A stretch of 64,000 bases of DNA from Selaginella moellendorffii (GCF_000143415.4 NW_003314288.1:22002-86001); one strand, 5' to 3'; positions 23,088 through 36,122 are shown, counted from the first letter of the stretch. Notes: a model not told the origin generated them from the letters alone. Program-made: numbers and translations.

Positions 23088-25751
23088 GAATGTGACTTCG
23101 GGTATTGAAAGTTACTTGTTGGCTAGTTTTTATGGACACTCTTTCCTTACTGCCACAATGACAGAAAGTCAATATTGCTGTACCCTTTATTAGTCTCTCT
23201 TGTGCTAGTGGAGTTAATTGAGCATTTCAAGTGTACTTAGACCGGACGAGCATAAGGACGAAATTCCTACGTGCTATTAGCTAAGCATATTTAGCCTGGT
23301 AAGGAATTCCTGTCTTGTTGTGTCTTGCATTGGCTAGTGACAAGAACCCTCATGTATTGAGACTAGTCCCTCAATATTGCTGGATGATAGCTTACCGTGT
23401 CTGCCAAACACCCTTGTTATCATGCCCTTTGTGTTAGTTTCATTTTGATCCCAAATGTTATTTATGAAAAGTGTCTAGATTTGCTCATTTGGCATAATTA
23501 TAGAATGTAAAGATTGTCTTGAACACAATAGTGTTTGTCCCATGTCCAAATTTGCAATCTAGAGATATTCCATATTTAGTAAGTTTCGAGCTTATCCAAA
23601 ATACTAACTCTTGGTACTAAAGGAGGCTTGGGGTGAAAGCCCAAAGCGCATGTTCCTCGAGGGGGGGCCCAAAGCATGTGTTCCTTGTGTGTTCCTTGTG
23701 TCATTGGCTTGCACTTGCTAATATCAAGAACCCCCGTGATATTGAGATTGGTCCCTCAATATTCACTAAATGATAGTTTACCGTGTTTAAATACCCTTGC
23801 TATCATGCCCTTTGTGTTAGTCTCAATTCAGTCCCTATCGTGAATGTGACTTCGGGTATCGAAAGTTATCTGTTAGCTAGTCCTTTTAGATATTCTTTCC
23901 TTACTACCACGACGGCAAGAGGTCGGTATTGTTGGACCTGTTATCAGTTTCCCACTTGAGTTAGTTGAGAAACTGATCAATGACCATGTACTTAGATTGG
24001 ATAAACATAAGGTAGGAACCTTATATGTTTCTTGCTAAGCATACTCGGCCTGGTTTGAGAAACTTGAGTCATTGGCTTGCACTTGCTAGTATCAAGAACC
24101 CCTGCGATATTGAGATTGGTCCCTCAATATCACTAGATGATAGCTTACCATGTCTGCCAAACACCCTCGCTATCATGCCCTTTGTGTTAGTCTCATTTCA
24201 GTCTTAAATGCTATTTATGGAAAGTGTCTAAATTTGCTCATTTGGCATATCTACGGAATGTAGAGATTGACCTGAACACAATGGTGTTCGTCTCGTGTCC
24301 AAATTCGCAATCTAAAGACATTCCATATTTAGTAAGTGGATGACAAAGTTTTGGTAAATATGAAAAATCTTATTTTTCAAGCTTGTCCCAGAGACTAACT
24401 CCTGGTACTAAGGGAGGCTTGGGGTGAAAGCCCAAAGCGTGTGTTCCTCAAGGGGGGGGGCTGTGGGGGGTTCCAAATGTATAGTAGGGATAATGGGTAG
24501 GTCGGGCATGGCCGACCAACCTGAGGCATAGTCTAGCTCCCGCTTGTGTGTCTCTCCTTGTTCTGCGTCCGGCTTGGGTCTAAGCCCAAGCTCCACACCA
24601 TGCTAGCTAGTGGAGTACCCATATCCTCACGTTAGGCTACCAGTATGCCGAAATAGCGCCAGACTCCATTTGGCTCCGTTTTGCGTGCTGGTCCTGGTAT
24701 TGGGATGTTGGGTGCTCTAGGACTGTTCCAAGTTGCTTTGGGCTCCTGTCCCTTTGCTCCTTGGGCTATATGCTTGGGAGTTGCTCCGTGGTTCGATTTC
24801 GTCACTCCTTGACTCCATACTTGGGAGTTTGGCACCGTTCTTTCGTTCAGTGGCCCAAGGCCCTGAACCGAGGGTTTCACACCGCATTCCTTTGGACACG
24901 TGGCATAAAGAGGGTTTAGGTTCCACTTTGTGGTGTTATCCTATGATAAATCACCATAGGATAAAGGGTCAAAACCATGTGTGCTACAGTCCCAGATATT
25001 AATTATGGAAAGTATTTAGATTTGCTCATTTAGCATATCTACGGAATGTAGAAATTGGCCTGAACACAATGGTGTTCGTCCCATGTCCAAATTCACAATC
25101 TAACGTTATTCCATATTTAGTAAGTTTCAAGCTTATCCCAGAGACTAACTCCTAATACTAAGGGAGGTTTGGGGTGAAAGCCTAAAGCATGTGTTCCTCA
25201 AAGGGGGGGGGCATGTAAGTGGTTTCAAATCTATAGAAGGGATAGTGGGTAGGTCAGGCATGGCTGACCAACCTGAGGCATAGTTTAGCTCCCGCTTGCA
25301 TGTTTGTCCTTGTTCTGCGTCTAGATTGGGTCTAAACCCAAGCTCCACACCATGCTAGCTAGTGGAGTACCCATGTCCTCACATTAGGCCACTAGTATAC
25401 TGAAATAGCACCAAACTTTATTTGGCTCCATTTTGTGTATTGGTCTTGGCATTGGGATGCTGGTTGCTCTAGGACTGATCCAAGTTGCTCCATGCTCCTG
25501 TCCTTTCACTCTTTGGGCTATATGCTCGGGAGTTGTTCCATGCTCCAGTGCCATTGCTCGTTAGCTCCATACTTGGGAGTTTGGCACCATTTCTTCATTC
25601 AGTGGCCCAAGGCTTTGAAACTTGGGTTCCACACCATTGTCCTTTGGACATGTGGCATATAACATGTGGCACATGGAGGGTTTAGGCTCTGCTTTGTGGT
25701 TATCCTATGGTAAATCACCTAGGATAAAGGGTAAAAACCACGTATGCTATA
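23088..25751 (+). repeat. cluster of four LARD-family LTR pieces
   Basis: In plus orientation there are a truncated LTR (23088 to about 23690), a small middle piece (about 23701-23835), a nearly complete LTR (23836-24988, ending GTGTGCTACA), and a 5'-truncated LTR (24989-25751). The junctions fall inside the repeat, as expected from unequal recombination. Internal region follows directly from 25752. Confidence 0.8.
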
Positions 25752-26512
25752 TTAAGTTTTCTCATTAAATGTTCTTGATGGTACATTAACTATTGAATTT
25801 TGTTCGATGTTGAATCCTATGCTTTCCACCTATGATAATCTTGATGGTTCCTATACTATAATATTGGTTTATCAAATGATAACTTACTTGGAATACTTTT
25901 GTGTTCTGATATAAGATTTAATCACAGATAATTAAGTCTCTAAGATATCATTGTCTATGACTTTGATATTGTCCATCTCTTGATCTTTAGGTTTAGGGCA
26001 GTATAAGCAAATTAACTTCGACACTTCATATGCATAGTGAAATCTCTGGGGTAGCTACTATCAATTGGTCACATCACCCGACTCTCTGTCGATGTTCTTA
26101 TTTTATTAAAAGGGCATGACCGTGTAAACAACTCTAACTACCTATTTACAGTAATCTATTTAAACCTTATCAATAAGTTTGGTTTCTTTGCTCATAAGGG
26201 TTGGGGCCTCTGGCTTCTCTCTCTATTCCACTTGTTGGTAGGGATGTATCACACTTTTATAAGTTGAGTGACACTCTGAGTAGCAAGGGTGGCTAACTCT
26301 ATTTGTCCTTTCCTTGTCAACAATGGCCAGAAGGTGTCTAAGTTGGTAGTGCATTTGCATTAAACAAAGAGGTTACCCTAACTCATTTAAGTTAGTGCAT
26401 TTCTCACATAATGTGATTATCATAAACTTTTAATAGAGTTGTTTCCTTGGCAGTGGTCTAAACTGGAGTATGCATCAACGAAGATGTCGATCTTCCCTAA
26501 AGAGGGGAGAGT
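25752..26512 (+). mobile_element. LARD-like internal fragment ending in its polypurine tract
   Basis: Antiparallel match to 2279-2960. It ends at 26490-26511 with AAAGAGGGGAGAG followed by TGTCG, which is the polypurine tract and the first bases of the missing 3' LTR. The adjoining DNA is a gypsy pol fragment. Confidence 0.7.
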
Positions 26513-26514
26513 GT

Positions 26515-27368
26515 CGATCTTTGGCCATTAGTACTTGCTAGTACCCAAAAGCAAGATCTAATTTGGTGAAGCAACGACTTCTCCCCAGACAATCCAAGAA
26601 ATCAGTAGTATGAGGAAAAGGGTACACACTTTGTTTAATGGACGATAATCAATGCAAAAATGAATAATCCCATCAGACTTTGTCACAAGATGCAGTTCAC
26701 ATACTCAAGGACTCTGTGACTTTTGAATAACTCCCTTTTCCAACATCTCTTTGACGTTTGCATGTAAAATCTTGATCTCTTTGGGTAACTGACGACGAAT
26801 AAAAACCTTGATTGGAAGAGCATCCCCAGTTGGAATATGATGATGTGTTGTAATCTTGGCTCTAGATGATAAGTCAAATTCAAAAAGATATATGGAAGAA
26901 ATATCAAGAAGTATAAGATAAAGGGAGAATCCTTAAAATCACATTTGACATGATTGCACCCCAACCAATCCATACCAATGATGAGGTCAAAAGCTTGACT
27001 TAACACCACCTGCAATAACTACAACTCAAGCTTGAGATTGCCTACATGCATAAACAGATATGCCTCATCCCGTGCACAAGCATATGTATAGCCATTGCCA
27101 TAAAGAATGAAAATTGGCTTTGCCGTATGACATAAATGTAGATGGCAATGTGTAGCAACAGGTCAAGCAATAGAAGATAAACTCAAACCTATATTAACCA
27201 ACATAGAGAGAATAATAGGAGACCTCTTGTTATAAAAATAAGCATGGAAAGTAAACATTGAATGAACTAGTGCCGAGTGAACCTCTTAATGATACTCCCA
27301 AAAGAAATATAGAAAGGTGGTATCTAGACCTTTCACTATATTAGCATCAACAGGATGTTGTTGACGCC
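26515..27368 (-). pseudogene. gypsy protease / reverse transcriptase fragment
   Basis: The minus strand shows protease-downstream motifs (QAFDLIIGMDWL, HxVKCDF), then an RT start (DGIIHFCIDYRPLNK, LDCLGRSRCFTKLDLAFGY) before being cut at about 26515. The copy at 40276-41260 is the same family. Several frameshifts and stops are present. Confidence 0.75.
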
Positions 27369-27370
27369 AA

Positions 27371-28425
27371 TGTCACAAATGTGACTTCGTGTATCAAATG
27401 TTATATGTTGGCTAGTCCTTTCGAATATTCTTTCTTTACTGCCATGATGGTAAGAGGTCGGTATTGCTAGACATTTTATCAATCCCTCTTGTTCAAGTGT
27501 TAATAAACTGCATTTTGTATCTGTACTTGGCCAGACGAGCATAAGGATAGAATTCCTAAGTGTCTATTTAGCCAAGCATACTTGGCCTGACTTGTTAGTT
27601 CTCTTTTGCTTTATTTTGCACTAGCTTGACAAGAACCCTCATATATTGAGACTAATCCCTCAATATTTGCTAAATGATAACTTATTATGTCTGCCAAACA
27701 CCCTCGCTATCATTCCCTTTGTGTTATTCTCATTCGGGTCCCAAATGCTATATATAGAAATTGTCGGGATTTGTTCATTGGGTATATTTACAAAATGTAA
27801 AGACTGTCTTGAACACAATGGTGTTCTTCCCATGTCCAAATTCATGATCTAGGGACATTCCATATTTAGTAAGTTTCAAACTTGTCCCAAAGACTAACTC
27901 CTGGTCCTAAGGGTGGTTAAGAGTGAAAGCCTAAAGCAGGCATTCTTTCCATTTCAATTCGGGGGGGGGGGGGGGGGGGTAGCTCCCACTTGCGTATTTG
28001 TCTTTATTTTGCATTTGGTTTGGGTTTAAGCCGAATTTCCACACTATATTAGTTGGTGGAGTATTCATATCCCCGCATTAGGCCACTAGTATGTTAAAAT
28101 AGTGCAAAACTCTGTTTAGTTCCATTTTGCATGTTGGTTCTAGCATTAGGATGCTGGATGCTCTAGAACTATTCTAAGTCGCTCTGTGCTCCTGTCGTTT
28201 CACTCCTTGAGCTGTACACTCAAGAGTTGTTTCGTGCTCTAATGCTATTGCTCCTTGGCTCTATGCTTAGGAGTTTGGCTCCATTCTTTTGTTTAGTGGT
28301 GTAAGGCCCTAAAACTTGGGTTCAGCACCATTTAACACGTGGTACATAGAGGGTTTAGGTTCTACTTTATGGTTATCGTATGGTAAATCACCATAAGATG
28401 AAGGGTGAAAACCACATGTACTATA
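27371..28425 (+). repeat. 5' LTR of a second LARD-like element
   Basis: It begins TGTCACAAATGTGACTTCG and ends ACATGTACTATA, followed at once by TTTGGTATTAGAG (28426-28438), the tRNA-Met-type primer site. It includes a run of about 20 G (27961-27979). Confidence 0.85.
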
Positions 28426-30060
28426 TTTGGTATTAGAGAATGAGTACTATCTAATGAGATTGGGCAACTAGTCTTGTTGCATACGTAGAGATAAAAATGA
28501 TGATCTAAGTGGGTACATGTTTGGGTGCTAAAACTTTGCATTTGTTCCTTAGGTATGGATTTTGGTTACCATTTGTACCATAATATGTGAGCTTGCTCTT
28601 GGGCTCATAAAATGGATGGAGATGTTCTGTTTGTACGAGTTTACACTTGGGCTCATGAGTGATGCACATTAGCAACTCAAGGTTACGCTTTGAGTTAGCA
28701 AGATGGACTTGAGGTGTGCCATTTTGCACTAGTTTGCGCTTGGGCTCGTGAAAGAGGCATATTAGCAACTCAAGGTTACACTTTGAGTTAGTAGGATTAA
28801 TATTAGTTTATCGGTGGTTCCATGACTTCTTCCATGTACGTGGGTGAAAGTAAACCTCCCATGGGTTTGTTATGAGTGGCAAATAGGCTGATCCATAGTT
28901 GTTTATGACACTAATGGATCCTTCCTAAACATGATTATAAGTGGGTCAATCAAGACTATAGGGAATAGTCTATTGGTTCAAATAATCATTGCTGCGCTCT
29001 CTTATGAACTTTTCTTGGATTGAACTGAAGATAGTGCACAAGCTTGAGGTTTGGTCAAAGATGAGATTGAAAAAAAAGTCATCAAGGACAAAAAATTAAA
29101 AACGTAAATCATTTTCTCTTCTTGGAGAGATGATTTGCAACGAAATATAACTTATTGCTCATGTTCATATCATATAAATAAGAGTCCTTACCTTGATGTA
29201 TATTGGAAATAATGGTTTTACAAGTGGTGAGTTGTGGGATGGATAGCAGTGAAGCACTAAACCATTTTGTGTAAGTTTGTTTTTGGAAGACTTGGATTAC
29301 AATGCTCAATTCTTTTCCGAGGAACTTTGTTATTGCTCCTTGAGTAGCTTGAAGTTGGATTAGTTTTGAGTTTGGTTGGAAAGAGAGTAGCATGAGTTTG
29401 TCTATGTTATGAACAAAGTTAGTGGTCTTCGGTGTTGTAAATCTTTATCGGTGGGGTGTGGCATTTATTTATCATTTTATTGAATAGAGGTAACATTTGA
29501 TACTCCCATAGACTTTTAAAGTAATAATATGGACTTATTTGTGGTGTTGCATGATTGATGATCAAGCCATTGTGATTTTATATCATATCTATGTGATAAT
29601 GAATAATGTGTTTGTGAAGTTGCTTAGTTAAATGATGATCAACCCCAAAGTGGTTGATAGTAAAGTTAGTCTACTTGTATGAATAGTAGCTTTAATTGAA
29701 TTCTTGATGGTGGTCTATTATACTAAGCTTGAGATGGTACCTTGTTTCTTTAAGGGTTTGCCCATTGAGGTGTTGGAAAGGGTTATAGTATTCACTTGCT
29801 ATAGTTTGTTGGTGAATCTATTAACATTTGGAGTAAATTATTGGATAGAGAAGTTAAAGCATTAACATTGCTAACATTTGTGTTAGTAGAAGTGCCATTG
29901 TGGTTTTAAGTGATGAGGAATTTTCCTTAGATCTTGATTTTTCATGTCATTTTTCTTGTTAGTGTTTTGGCTTCACATTGGATCTTGAAGATGGTTGAAG
30001 AAGAGTGTTAGTTCAATATGAATATTTAAAGATATAGTCCTCGTGATCAAGCCTTGGATG

Positions 30061-30421
30061 TGTCAAAACCCCCAACAAAATCAAGACTAGAAAATGCAGA
30101 AGACAAAGAGAAAAGCTAGTGGAAACACAAAAGATGCCTTAGACTGATGTTGATTCAGATTGTGGAGAAATGAAACAAAGCTAAACTATATATACTATAG
30201 GTTGATGAAGCTCCACCACTCTTGGATCGAGGACAGTCTAAACATAGCTGGGGTCGAGGAGGCACCATGTCAACATCAAGAATGTGGTTCAAGACTTAGG
30301 AATCGTACAGAAAATCAGAGAGTCAGGAATAGGGAAGTGTCTTAAGAGTCAGGAATATGGTCTGTAGGTCAAGAATCCAGCGAGAGTCAAGAATGTGGCA
30401 AGAATTGGGGGATTCCTGACA
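30061..30421 (-). repeat. 3' LTR of the chromovirus
   Basis: 361 bp; pairs with 35762-36122; preceded (element sense) by the purine-rich tract at 30422-30437. Confidence 0.92.
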
Positions 30422-30589
30422 GCACCCCCTCCTCAAGAACGAGTGGAACGAGGACGTGAATGAGAATGAAGAGGAGGATGAGATGGGCAGCGAGGGATGG
30501 GAGAGGGAGAATGAAAAGAATGAGGACTGGGACAAGAAGGATAACGGTGGTGGAAGTCCTAAACAAGGTCAGGAGAATGAATCAGGTTG

Positions 30590-30700
30590 TCCACAGATTC
30601 CTAAGTGTGTTCCTCAGGTTCATAACCCTTCTAGTTTACCAGATAGTAGAGTTTAGACCGTGAGATCTTGGAATCAAGGATGTCCTAAACTTCATACTCA
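30590..30700 (-). pseudogene. chromodomain relic of the chromovirus
   Basis: The minus strand encodes YEV-x-DILDSKISRSKLYYLVN-x-KGYEPEEHT-x-E, which is a chromodomain pattern with three stops. Two of these replace the expected tryptophans (TGG to TAG). Chromodomains of chromoviruses direct integration to marked chromatin. Confidence 0.8.
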
Positions 30701-31249
30701 GACCCATCTTCGAGCTGCACTGGTGGAGGCGGAGGAATGACCCGATTTGGAATAGAACTGGGAATATAAGGCTCAAGGAGAGAGGAGTGAAAAACGGAGG
30801 AGGGAAGTGCAAGATGATAAGTGACATGATTAATGATGGCAGTGATAGGGAAAGGACCGAGGCATTTGAAATCGAGTTTGAGACATGGCTTGGCGGTGGA
30901 GATATTTTGCTGGAGGAGCTAGACTTTATCCCCAATATTGTAAGGGGGACAATCCTAATGATGGACATTGGTGAATGTTTTGTGAGATTCTTGAGCACAA
31001 TAGAGGTGGAAGGAGATGGAGTTGTGGATTTTCTGGAGGTTGGAGATAAATGCATCAGAGCGAGGATTTGAACGAGAGGATTTGGATGGAGAAGGAAGTG
31101 AGAGATTGAATCAAGGATTGCAACCAGAATTTGCAAAGAAGAGGGAAACTCAAAGAGAGGAGTGAACAAAGTTGTTATAGGAGAACTCAGCAAGGGGAAG
31201 GATATCAAACTAGTCATCCTAATGATAGTTGATGAAGCACCTTAGAAAT

Positions 31250-31960
31250 TGTTCCAACGTCTGAATTGTTCGCTCGGACTGTCCATCAATTTGAGGATGA
31301 TACGTTGAAGAGAGGTTGGCCTTCACTCCAAGCAACTGCAAGAACCATTGCCAGAAATGAGAGATGAACCGAGGTCCCCGATCCGAAACCATATCTGCAG
31401 GAATCCCATGAAGTCAAAAAATTTCTCTGAATACCAGTTTTGCCATGTCCTCGCCTGAAAACTCCTTGGTACATAGTAGGAAGTGCGCCATCTTTGTGAA
31501 GCAATCCACCACAACTAAAATGCTATTGAAGCCTCTAGAACTTGGAAGATCACTCAAGAAATCCATAGAGATGGATTCCCAAGGACCTGAAGGGACTGGG
31601 AGGGAACAAAGCAATCCTGAAGGAAGGTGGCGAGATACTTTATTCTAGGCACAAGTGTCACAGGAGGTAACAAAAGCTTTGATGTAGTCATCCATGTGGG
31701 GCCACCAAAAGTCTTGTGCAACCAGCTCATAGGTTTTTGCAATGCCAAAGTGACCAGCAGTCGGGCTATTGTGGTACGCTATCAAGACCAACCTTCAAGC
31801 ATCACCTTCATGAACATAAAGCTGCTCCCCACGGTACAACAAGCCATCTAAGAACTCAAACTTATCAAATCGTTGGTAGTCAGGAGTCACTAGGTGTCCA
31901 GCTTGAAGATAGGGGAAAATGTTGCTGGTGAGGTCGTCGAATTGAAGATTGTTTCTGATA
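31250..31960 (-). pseudogene. integrase relic of the chromovirus
   Basis: Minus-strand frames show the DDE-core start (PWESISMDFLSDLPSSRGFNSILVVVDCFTKMAHF) and the downstream part with frameshifts. The upstream part (about 31600-31960) corresponds to the zinc-binding N-terminus and the linker from RNase H. Confidence 0.75.
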
Positions 31961-32690
31961 GCATCCATCAAGGAGGAGTCCTGAGGGGCCAGGGAAATTG
32001 CCATAACATGAAGCCGATCAGGACTGAGGATAATTTGATCCTGTTGATCGAAGGTAGGATTACCAGGCCTAAGACTGAGACTTTGTTATTAAGTATATAC
32101 CTGGAAAGTTTCAGGGCCTTTCTGATGCTCTTTCAAGGCACTCCTATCAAACCAACCTGAAGGAAGGTGGCGAGGTACCTTATTCCAGGTGCAAATGTCA
32201 CAGGAGGTAACAAAAGCTTTGATGTAGTCGTCCATGTGTGGCCACCAAAAGTCTCATGCAACCAGCTTATAGGTTTTTGAAATGCCAAAGTGACCAGCAG
32301 TCGGGCTATCCTGGCACGCCATCAGGACCAACCTTCAAGCATCACCTTTAGGAATGTAAAGCTGCTCCCCACAATACAACAAGCCATCTAAGAACTCAAA
32401 CTCATCAAATCGCCAGTAGTTGGGAGTCACTAGGTATCTAGCCTAAAGATGGGGGAAAATGTTGCTAGCGAGGTCGTCTGATTGAAGATTGTTTCTGATC
32501 GCATCCATCAAGGAGGAGTCCTGAGGGGCCAGGGAAATTGCCATAACGTGAAGCCGATTAGGACCGAGGATAACTTGATCTTGTTGATCGAAGGCAGGAT
32601 TACCAGGCCTGAGACTGAGATAGGAGCGCCTTGAAAGAGCATCAGGAAGGCCCTAAAGATTTCCAGGTCTGTACTTGATAACAAAGTCAA
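31621..32690. repeat. 540-bp tandem duplication inside the chromovirus
   Basis: Sequence from 31621 repeats from 32161 at a constant offset of 540 bp with small differences. Within it, 69 bp at 32080-32148 lie in the opposite orientation to the matching 32619-32687. Confidence 0.9.
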
Positions 32691-33117
32691 ACCAACTTAG
32701 GAATTGTGCCCACCTTGCCTGACGACAGCTCAAAACTCAGGAAGTAGCAAAGTACTCAAGATTTTTGTGATCCGTCTAGACTGTTGTTTGATGGCTTGCC
32801 CCCTCCAAGAAACAACGCCACTCTCCAAAGGAATCCACAATGGCAAGGAGCTCCTTGTCGTGAATTTTGTAATTGATCTCTGCAAGCTGGAATTTCCGAG
32901 AATGGAAAGCGACTGGATGAAATTCCTGATCCACTCCGAGTTGAGACAACACAACACCGATGGCAAAGTTGGAGGCGTCTGCCTCGATAAAGAAAGGTTG
33001 TGAGGGATCAGCATGGATCAAGACAGGAGCAGAACTGAAGGCTGCCTTGAGTGTGTCAAAGGTCTGCTGGGCAGCAGCAGACCAAGAGAAGGGAACATCC
33101 TTATGAATGATATGCAT
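32690..33117 (-). pseudogene. RNase H relic of the chromovirus
   Basis: The minus strand reads FDTLKAAFSSAPVL, FFIEADASNFAIGVVLSQ, HPVAFHSRKF and NYKIHDKELLAIV, the usual gypsy RNase H region with the catalytic acidic residues still visible. Confidence 0.85.
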
Positions 33118-33186
33118 GAGGGGAAGGACAATGTCAGAGTAGTGAGCAATGAATTTGCGGTAGAAGTTGGCGAAGCCAAGGAAAAC

Positions 33187-34056
33187 CTAAACGTTCAACA
33201 TTGATTGTGGAGGCTCCCATTCGAGTATAGTCTTGAGTTTGGTAGGATCCATCATGATACCCTCAGGAGTGACAATATACCCAAGGAACTCCACAAACTC
33301 CTGATTGAAGGAACATTTCTCAAGCTTCGCGTATAGGCTGTGTTCCCACAGCTTCACCAGCACCTTGTGCACATGCTCGTCGTGCTCCTCCTGAGTTTTT
33401 GAATAGATGAGGATGTCATTGAGGTAGACGATCACCATCTGATCAAGAAGCTCCCGAAAGACATCATTCGCCATGTGTTGGAAAACTGCTAGAGCATTTA
33501 TCAAGCCAAACGGCATGACAATGTACTCAAAGTGGCCATAGCGGGTTCGAGACACAGTCTTCCATTCATCGCCAGGCCGGATCTAGATCAGGTTGTATGC
33601 TCCACGGAGGTCGATCTTGGTGAAGAAGTGAGCAACACCAAGGCGTTCCAATAGGTCCGAGATCAGGGGTAGCGGATAACGGTTCCGAACAGTCACCTTG
33701 TTCAAACCTCAGTAGTCGATGACTAGCCACAAACTCCTATCTTTCTTCTTGACAAAGAAGACAAGTGCTCCAGCCAGGGACTGCGAATGCTAAATGTACC
33801 CCGAGGCAAGGTTCTTGTCCACATGCTCTTTGAGAGTCTTAAGCTTGGACGGGGATAACCCGTAGATAGGCCTCCACGGAGGTGATGCTCCTTCCTGTAA
33901 ATCAATGGGATAGTCATAAGGCCAATGAACATGTAGTACACTAGCTTTTTTCTTGTCAAACACATCCCCAAAATCATGATACTTCTCAGGAAGACTGACA
34001 GGAGAAACATGCAAAGAAAAAAGGAAAATAGGTTCTTTGTGAAGGAGTTCTTTCAT
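33187..34056 (-). pseudogene. reverse transcriptase relic of the chromovirus
   Basis: Minus strand: the 34056-33790 frame has the RT N-terminus (DFGDVFDKKKA, PIDLQEGA, YGLSPSKLKTLKEHV), then after frame breaks YGHFEYIVMPFGLINA and VIVYLNDILIYSKT. The catalytic YxDD box reads YLND, so one essential Asp has become Asn. Confidence 0.88.
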
Positions 34057-34439
34057 AGTGATTGTGGAGATAGGAGGAGGTGTACGATTGAATGGAATGA
34101 TGAGACGAGGATACTGTCCAGTGTAAGATGGAAGAGAGGGGAAAGAAGAGGGTGAAAACTTTGTAGAGTCAAGAACAGAACCCCGATTTGAGTTTAGGGA
34201 ACTTTTCCTGATTCGGACTCGATGAACAGCAGGGGAAGACGTGGGAGATGGTGACGTCGGAGAGATAAGCTGTAATTCCTTCCAACAGATCTAAGGTTGG
34301 TGCAGTTGGAACCAAGGAAGGCCGAGCACCACAAAGGAGGACTTGCTGTTGATGATGTTGAAGGCGATATCAGTGATGGTGGACCCGATGTGTACTCGAA
34401 TAGGCAACATTTCCCTAAGTCTAGAAGACGAGACACAAA

Positions 34440-34570
34440 ATGCCCGCCGATGCCTTCAACCGTCATATCCCGTATGGTAGGAGAAAGAGGAACGTGATGT
34501 CAAGTAGCAAAGTCCGTGTCCATGAAGCAGGAAGTTGCACCCGAGTCTAGTAGTGCCTGAGCCTTGAGTC
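34440..34570 (-). pseudogene. retropepsin relic of the chromovirus
   Basis: LLDSGATSCFMD on the minus strand is an intact aspartic protease active-site motif, followed shortly by a stop. Beyond it the frame at 34466-34194 has shifted. Confidence 0.75.
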
Positions 34571-34639
34571 CTGATTGTCCAGTGAAAGAAAGTAGACATG
34601 GGATGCGGAAGTTGCAGGAATTGGTGGTAGCTTTGATGA

Positions 34640-35700
34640 AAGGTGGTGAGGAGCTTCATAAAGAAGAAAAGTGATTTTTATTCGGGGAGTCCAAATAAAC
34701 AGCTCCTACTCTGTTTGGACAGGGTCGTTTCCCGATTGCAACAAAGGTGGACCTTGAGGCAGAGTGAACTCGAGCAGTCGGGGAGGCTTCTTGGGACACA
34801 TAGCTACTTTTGATTAGGATCAGCACAGTAGAGGCAAATATTATGAGATACTCGACATTGCTTCTCAGCAGGATTCAACTTCCCTCTGATGAGTCGGGGA
34901 GTACCAGAGATATCCATTGGGACCGGAGCAGTAGGTTCAAGAGTATGCCCCGAAGACTCAAGCTGGGATTCCTGAGTTTGAGACGGGAAAATGGCTGTGC
35001 ATCAAATTTCCTGATGATGTTTAAAGAGATGATTGTCACATTGAACAGCTTTGTTGATGGTATCCGATAGGTCTGTGGGATCCTCCATGGTGAGCAACAA
35101 ATCCTTAACACCGTTGTTGAGGCAGAAACAAAATTGATCAATTAGGGCCTGCTTATCCCACTAAGTGTCCAAGACAAGGAGTTGGAACTCCGTAGCATAG
35201 ATCGAGGCAGGACGAGACCCCTAAGAGAGACGTCTCATCTTTGTAGTGGCAGCCCGAACTCGATCTGTCTTGCCAAAACATGCTTCAAGCTTTTCTTTGA
35301 ACAATTGAAGATCCATCAGCTTTGGAACCACGACCCCTTTCATGCTCTTCTCTAGAAGAGGATAAAACCATGACAAAGTTACACCTTTGAGCAGCGTCTC
35401 AATCTCGCCGATTTGAGATTCAGGAGTGGGGTGCCGCCGATGTTAAAGTGCGAAGATCAGCTCCATCTGGTTCAGGAATCTATGAAGCTCTAAATGCTTG
35501 CTTAAGAACTTTGTTGGGAAACTCACCTTCGGTTCAGGAACTCTGCTTGATCCTTGAGCCGAAAGTGAAGGAAGTTTCTGTTGCATGTGAAGAAGGGTCA
35601 CCTTCAACTCGGTATTCTCAGACTGGATTTTTGCAAGGACTTCGGCAAAGAAATCAGGATGACTTGGAGACTCCATTGGCAAAAAAGAAAGAAAAGGGGG
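34640..35700 (-). pseudogene. gag relic of the chromovirus
   Basis: The likely start is the frame at 35682-35443 (a coiled-coil-like N-terminus with FFAEVLAKIQ and MELIFAL). Near 34830-34850 a CLYCADPNQK remnant marks the zinc knuckle, with its His replaced. Frame breaks are frequent. Confidence 0.7.
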
Positions 35701-35761
35701 GAAAAAAGCAAAGGCTCAAAACGAGCTAAAGCAAAAGCAAAAATCACAATTTGAATCAAAC

Positions 35762-36122
35762 TGTCAAGACCCCCAACAAGATCAAGACTGGAAAATGTAA
35801 AAGACAAAGAGAAAAGCTAGTGGAAATAAAGAAAAAGCCTTAGGTTGGCGTTAATTTAGATTGTGGAGAAATGGAACACAGCTAACCTATATATACTATA
35901 GGTTGATGAAGCTCTACCACTCTTGGATCAAGGACGGTCTAAACATAGTTGAGGTTGAGGAGGCGCCATATCATCATTAAGAATGTGGTTCGAGACTCAG
36001 GAATCATATGGGAAATCAGAGAGTCAGGAATAGGGAAGTGTCTTGAGAGTCAAGAATATGGTCTATAGGTCAGGAATCCAGCGAGAGTCAAGAATGTGGC
36101 AAGAATTCAGAGATTCCTGACA
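35762..36122 (-). repeat. 5' LTR of the chromovirus
   Basis: 361 bp, pairs with 30061-30421, followed by the GGATG duplication at 36123-36127. Confidence 0.92.

Larger units (their letters stand above)
30061..36122 (-). mobile_element. degenerate Ty3/gypsy chromovirus, full length
   Basis: It is bounded by 361-bp LTRs (30061-30421 and 35762-36122, both TGTCA...TGACA) and a perfect target duplication GGATG (30056-30060 and 36123-36127). A polypurine tract on the minus strand (30422-30437) adjoins the 30061-30421 LTR, so the element runs on the minus strand. Order along that strand: gag, zinc-knuckle relic, protease (LLDSGAT at about 34535), RT, RNase H, integrase, chromodomain. Many stops and frameshifts are present. 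The two LTRs differ at several positions within the first 45 bases, so it is not recent. The primer site next to 35762 is unclear. Confidence 0.92.

Noticed and set aside
30636-31217. 193-residue Ser/Leu/Pro-rich minus-strand frame
   Set aside because: Shifted reading of the integrase/chromodomain region of the chromovirus; another frame shows the real motifs.
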